From positions 45,083-109,082 of the forward strand of contig NW_022985450.1 of assembly GCF_010093595.1 (NCBI RefSeq): a stretch of 64,000 bases of DNA. Direction: 5' to 3'. Source of the stretch: Mytilinidion resinicola. Lineage: Eukaryota; Ascomycota; Dothideomycetes; Mytilinidiales; Mytilinidiaceae. The notes below the pieces were generated by a model. The model worked only from the letters and a program-made list of their open reading frames with translations. It was not told the origin of the DNA and made no database searches. This document shows positions 59,425 to 64,000 of this stretch, piece after piece (positions within the stretch are counted from its first letter, which is position 1; every line of letters begins with the position of its first letter). Both the position numbers and the translations under genes were made by a program.

Positions 59425-59889
59425 TCTAGAGGTTTGAGATACGCTTCTTTTCAATCCCCTGGCAAGACTTATCGAACACCCACTTTTAATTACAATCATA
59501 TTGACAGCCTTACGTTTCTCGGCTTCAGACTTCATTCCAAATTCAGGGAAGGCATGACATAGGCTCTCAAGTTGAATCAGTTCGTCGTCAATTGTATGCT
59601 CTCTTCAACTTTCTTGCTTTCAAATGCCCCGCTCTAGTCTAGGAACTTAAGTTTCAAAGTACAAAGTCGGGATTTTCGTACTAGTCTTCCCGAATCCCGA
59701 TGAGCGGATCATGAATATCGGTGGTGGGGAAAAGAGAAATAGTAATCACACCGGAGTGTCACAGAACAAGACACGCAAATAGTAATCAGGCCCACCGCTC
59801 TTCCGTCTCTTCTAACCTTACAATCCTAAGACATGTAGGTCGCTCTATTCCCGCTCATAAAGGCCCGATCAAAGTAAGGTAGATCCGCA
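59425..59889. other. Intergenic; right copy of the direct repeat
   Basis: Almost entirely occupied by the repeat copy at 59542-59927, which serves as the upstream region of the NmrA-like gene. Confidence 0.6.
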
Positions 59890-59927
59890 ATGTGGGATCC
59901 GAAAGAGACTAAAAACGTCGTCGTCTT
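59542..59927. repeat. Long direct repeat, copy 2 (upstream of NmrA-like gene)
   Basis: Same-strand match to 52407-52815; the two ATGs lie 7112 bases apart. The copy covers the presumed promoter and the first dozen codons of the NmrA-like gene. Several small deletions relative to copy 1. Confidence 0.9.
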
Positions 59928-60972
59928 CGGCGGCACCGGTGCGCAAGGTAAATCCGTCGTTACGCGTAAGTCTCCCACATATCCAATCCCAACAGCCCTA
60001 ACACTCCTAGACCTCGCCGCTACAGGTCTCTACAACATCACAGTCCCAACCCGCGACCCCACCGCACCAGCTGCCCAAGCCCTCCTCACTCATCCCAACA
60101 CCCACCTCCTCCACGCCTCCTACACCACCACAGCCGGCCTGCGCGCCATCTTCGAGCACCAAGACGCCGCCTTCATCTCCTTCAACTCCTTCGCCATCCG
60201 CGAGCCAGACGAGCTCTACTGGACCATCCGCGCGTACGAAATCGCCGCGGCGAGCGGGGTGAAACATTTCGTTTACTCGGGCGCGCCGAACCGGCTTGCG
60301 GCGCACGGGTACGACGAGAGGTTTCGGAATGCGCATAATGCGGTTGCGGGCCATCTGACGAGCTAGCTGCAAGCGCAGCCGACGGCGCAGATGGCGTGGA
60401 CGGTAGTTACGAGGGGCGTGTATATAGAGATGTTAGGGTCGTTGCTGAGACCTGTACGGGCGGGGGATGGGACGTTTGTGTTTGCGGCGCCGATTGGAGA
60501 GGGCAGTGTGCCGCTGATGCCGTTGGATGATTATGGGGCGTTGGTGAAGTGGGTGCTGAGGTACCCCGGGGAGAGTGTGGGGAGGAGGGTGGCGGGGGCG
60601 CCGTTTGTGACGACGTGGGTGGAGCTGGTGGGGGCGTTTGAGGAGGCGACGGGGATGCAGGCGGTGTTTAGGGATGTGACGAAGGAGGAGTGGTTTGAGG
60701 GGATTAAGGGGTATATTGATCCTGAGGAGAGAATGCCAAGGGGGGTAGCGGAGGATGATGAGACGGCGACGACGCTTAGGAAGAGTTTTGGGGCGTGGTG
60801 GGATTTGTGGAAGTTTAATGAGCGGGATTTGGAGGCGGAGGGGAGGCAGAGGGGGTCTATGGAGGGGGTCAATCCGGGGAGGCCGAAGTCTGTTGTGGAT
60901 TGGATGAGGAGGACGGGGTATGATGGGGGGCTGAAGGAGGCGTTGAAGATGAAGAAGGATGAGGAAGCGTGA
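59890..60972 (+). pseudogene. NmrA-family NAD(P)-binding protein with premature stop
   Basis: Exons 59890-59965 and 60011-60972. The N-terminal Rossmann motif VVVFGGTGAQGKSVV (GGTGAQG) and TVPTRDPTAPAAQALL identify the NmrA-like family (atypical short-chain dehydrogenases that bind NAD(P) and act as redox-linked regulators or reductases). KHFVYSGAPN and the later TGMQAVFRDVTKEEW also fit. A TAG at 60364-60366 sits in mid-protein where the frame otherwise continues uninterrupted for 202 codons (...GHLTS stop LQAQPT...). Restoring no base, the product would be truncated to ~140 residues. The 45-base intron is a multiple of three. GC-rich codon use continues across the stop, so the lesion is recent. 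Confidence 0.75.
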
Positions 60973-61383
60973 TTGACTAATGATACTAGGAGATGCGAAC
61001 TATCCTGCTACTGTTTTACATTCTCTCTGTAAGACTTCATGCATTAGAGAATACTCTAGATAAACTAGCTAACACACCTAATATTAACTATTTGAATAAA
61101 GTAGTTAGCTAATTGAAACAGTCTGCGGGCTTGTCGGGCAATTTTATACGGAATGGTCCTCTCATTCGTGAACCAACATGGTAGGCAGGAGTGCTTCATG
61201 GTAACGGTTTGACACTCTTTTGGTGATGCCGAAACGTCGGCATGGGACGAGGGAAGGCTGCGATTTGACTCTAAGCGTTATGCGGTTAGCGCGCCAAGAC
61301 AGGTCGCGTCGCAGCCCTTAAATATCGCCCACGGACCTCACCACAACAACCGCCTGCACTGACAACACAACGTCGCTTCGAAA
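60973..61383. other. Intergenic
   Basis: 411 bases, AT-rich in the middle; should hold the promoter of the downstream gene. Nothing else is seen. Confidence 0.5.
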
Positions 61384-62327
61384 ATGGCCAGAAGCGCCGA
61401 GGCACGCCGCCGCAAGAACAAGTCCGACAAAGCTCGAGAGAAGCTCCGCAAGCAAAAGCTCAAAATCACGATTGACCGCAGCGTCAAGGGCCGTGGCAAA
61501 CACTACACGAAACTGCGGCAACGCCAATGGGTCGACAAGATCAGGTACAATGAGAAGAAGTCCACCATGGCATTCTTGTTAAGCGAGCGGGTCAAGGAGC
61601 GTGTCCGCGCCGGTCAAGGGTATCCGCAAGCTCACCTGCTCGGCATCCCGCGCGAAGTCCGCCAGCAAATCCTGCTGAACGTCATCCCCTCCGATGTACT
61701 CACCGACCTCACGACTGCAAAGCTCCGGAAGTTCTGCCATATGCTTGCAGGCGTCCACCCGGTTATTGGCGCTGAGATGCCATTCGTCCACAAGCAGTAC
61801 GAGCGGGAGCGTGTCGAACTTCTGCGCACCCGCAACCAGCAGTGTATCATTCCAAGCCGGCTAATCAGCGAGCTCCTCAACCCCATCGTCGCGAACCGCT
61901 TGCCGCAGAAGAAGGGAGGCACGGTCAAGTATCTCAAGTTGAAGAAGCAAGCCAGATATAGACCCCAACGTTGCTGGAAGTGCGGATGGCGCCACTACGG
62001 CGACACGGTTGTCTGCAAGCCGTACAAGCAACCTGACGACGACGATCTGGGAGGATGGGGAAAGAGTCTGAGGAGCCAAACTGAACACCAGATCGAGAGC
62101 TGGGGCCTTGACAACTGGCTGGCAGAGCGGAAGGTAGATGATCGGCTATGATGGGGATCAATCGCTTCACTTAAATATGACTGACCATTTCTAGAACAAA
62201 CCTACTGTGTTTGGACCACCAGGAGGACCACCACGTGGAGGACCCCGTGAGTCAAATATAGCACCTCTTCTCGCTGGATCTAATTTACTAACAAAATGCA
62301 GCCGGGTTTCCCCCGGCGAGCTTCTGA
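61384..62327 (+). CDS. Basic F-box-like/zinc-ribbon protein with Gly/Pro tail
   Basis: Three exons: 61384-62133, 62195-62246 and 62302-62327, giving 275 residues. The N-terminus is highly basic (MARSAEARRRKNKSDKAREK). LLGIPREVRQQILLNVI (~76-92) resembles the fungal F-box/leucine-rich start. A CWKCGWRHYGDTVVC cluster (~199-213) could bind zinc. The spliced C-terminus reads NKPTVFGPPGGPPRGGPPGF and ends soon after. Intron 2 has ideal GTGAGT, TTTACTAAC and TGCAG. Without splicing, the protein would end five residues after the first donor (GTAGAT). Nuclear location is suggested by the basic region. Function unknown. Confidence 0.7.
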
Positions 62328-62953
62328 GGCCGTCCGCCTGTTGGATTAGGTGGACCTCCGGGGGTACTCGGTTGGATGCGTCACCGATAACCAATAGGAA
62401 TGGTTTTCTACCAATGGGAATGGTTCTTTACAAATACAACTTCATGGTTTTCACACTATCCAGTACCACGTGACACCCGACTCATCGGAGCCTTCCACTC
62501 TTCTGCCACTGCTTGGGGTGCCTCACCATATTGACGAAGCGTAGCGCGTTAGACCATATTCCTAGTCTGTGTACACTAATTCGACGTTGTCTGAGGTGAC
62601 TGAACGGGTTTATCAGTCGTTCAAAATGACTGACTTCCATCTCTTTCAATATACTGAAAACAACTTGAGCCACCACAAACAGCGGCAGGACAGGGTACGC
62701 AAATCAAGATTAGCTAATGGTATACCAATAGATTTACCGAGGAAGTTCTCAATTAGAGCTCAAGGTGGCGAGGTCCAAAATGCTGTTGCCTGATCTGTTA
62801 TTGAAAGGATCGGGGTTCTCGGAAATCATAGAGCAAGGCAGCAGCAAGCTCAAATAATTCAGCACTCGTCCACATTCGGTATATACTACGAGGCTAATCA
62901 TTATTCCACCATCCACAATGAGCAAGAACCCCAAACCCTAACCTCCAATTGAA
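62328..62953. other. Intergenic
   Basis: 626 bases between two same-strand genes. Apart from the presumed 3' flank and promoter I see nothing. Confidence 0.5.
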
Positions 62954-63999
62954 ATGGAATCTTCAAGACCGCGGACGGAGACCTTCATGAGCGGTCTCGC
63001 AAGGTTCGTTCAACCTCTGAAAGAAAAGTCAATCTCGAACGTCAACTGCCGCCGAATAAACGCCATGACTTGTTCCATGGCCATTGCTAAATCCACCCAG
63101 TTTCCACAACTCTCCCCACTTCTCTGACGTGACCCTCCGCCTCCTCGACGCCTCCTCCGAGCCCGTATACTCTCTCCACGCGCACAAGCTGATCCTGAGC
63201 GCACAATCGCATTTCTTCGCAACCTTCTTCGACGACGAGATCCAGGTCCGCCCTCCCCTCGCTCAACTCATCACGTGAACTCACACATAGCCCACAGCAA
63301 CGATGGACCCCCCAAATTGACATCCACGACGACGACCCCACCGCCTTCCTCGCTATGTTGGAGTACCTGTACAGCGGATGCTACAGCATCCCCACGTCCC
63401 CATCCAGCTCACGCAGCTCATCCCCAATCGAACTCGCAGACCCAGACCCCCCCGCAACCGCCCTACTCTTCCACATCCGCCTCCACGCCCTCGCAACCAC
63501 CTACGCCATCCCCACCCTCCAAACCCTCTGCGCTACGAATTTCACCCTCGCCTCAACCCCCCCTTCCTCCCATTTCCCTACCCCCGCGTGGTTCACAGCG
63601 ATAGAGCTCCACTACACCCTCCTCCGCCTACCTTCCTCCGCTTCCTCGTCCCCATCGCCGGCGCTGGATCCTATGAGCCTCGCCATCGCGCGCCAGATCT
63701 ACGCACACCGCGCTGTGCTGCTTCAAGAGTCCAGTTTGGAGGTGAGGGTGATGTTGAAGGAGTTATTGGTGCGATTTCCGCGGCTGGGCGTAGATGTTGC
63801 GGGTGAGGCGAGGAGAGCGTGGAAGGAGAGGCCGAGGGGGGGGACGTTGGGGGCGTGCGGGGGGTGTGGGAGGTGGGTGGTGGCGGGTTGGGGGGAGGCG
63901 GGGGTTTGTTGGAGGTGTGGGGAGGGTATTGGGAATAGGGAGGGAGGGAAGAAGGGGTGTGGATTTGGGAGGAGGAGGGGTTTTGGGCTGGGGAGGTAG
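62954..63999 (+). CDS. BTB/POZ domain protein with C-terminal CxxC pairs
   Basis: Exons 62954-63003, 63101-63245 and 63298-63999 encode 298 residues. HFSDVTLRLLD...YSLHAHKLILSAQSHFFATFF is the BTB core, continued in exon 3 by IDIHDDDPTAFLAMLEYLYSGCY. A linker rich in S and P follows, then helices containing LLFHIRLHALATTYAIPTLQ. The C-terminus has CGGC...CWRC, a possible zinc ribbon. BTB proteins dimerise and often link substrates to Cullin-3. The donor of intron 2 is GTCCGC, unusual but required by frame. The first exon is tiny but keeps the conserved BTB start in phase. Confidence 0.82.
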
Positions 64000-64000
64000 A

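Noticed and set aside
1..64000. CRISPR array or bacterial operon features
   Set aside because: Introns, gene families and intergenic structure are those of a filamentous fungus; no spaced direct-repeat array is present.

Overview
The window looks like nuclear DNA of a filamentous ascomycete (Pezizomycotina; a Dothideomycete is plausible but not shown). Coding regions are interrupted by short introns of about 45-135 bases with GTRAGT-type donors, CTRAY-like branch sites and YAG acceptors. Genes lie on both strands without operons. The gene set is typical of this group: a Whi3/Scw1 RNA-binding protein, a BIM1-type copper protein, HET-domain genes, a CorA-like protein, NmrA, bZIP/MFS and an NpgA-type phosphopantetheinyl transferase. 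Reading frames were joined by hand at splice sites, so starts and small exons are model-based.

Layout. 0-3.4 kb: an NLR-like accessory patch with the end of an ankyrin protein, a small HeLo-like/coiled-coil gene, a zinc-ribbon ORF and a tiny three-exon gene. 3.4-9.3 kb: gene-poor, GC-rich DNA leading into scw1/whi3 (9.3-11.0). 12.7-18.5 kb: a housekeeping block with a mitochondrial ribosomal/Bot1-like protein, an SND2/TMEM208 ER protein and APC/C subunit CDC27. 18.5-22.3 kb: a non-coding stretch. 22.3-26.8 kb: a membrane-anchored Hsp70-like protein, an SRR1-like protein and a secreted BIM1/X325 copper protein. 28.1-34.7 kb: a second housekeeping block with NUP82, cap-binding CBC2, the glutaminase subunit of PLP synthase, and the PPTase. 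35.9-40.5 kb: one very large disordered protein.

41-60 kb is accessory in character. It holds a broken HET gene, a bZIP factor next to an MFS efflux pump with gene debris between them, a MITE-like element, a secreted protein with two tandem six-cysteine modules, a large HET-like membrane-protein gene divergent from a CorA-like gene, and an NmrA-family gene with one premature stop. A roughly 390-base direct repeat at 52.4 and 59.5 kb brackets the HET-like/CorA pair. In both copies it runs through the start codon of the NmrA reading frame, so it appears to be a duplicated NmrA promoter plus 5' end. 61-64 kb: a basic zinc-ribbon protein with a spliced Gly/Pro tail, and a BTB/POZ protein that ends at the window edge.

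How the genes fit together: several pairs are divergent and probably share promoters (SND2/CDC27, NUP82/CBC2, PDX2/PPTase, HET-like/CorA-like). The bZIP factor plus drug-efflux pump looks like a small regulator/transporter unit. The HET, HET-like, HeLo-like and ankyrin pieces belong to the fungal self/non-self recognition repertoire.
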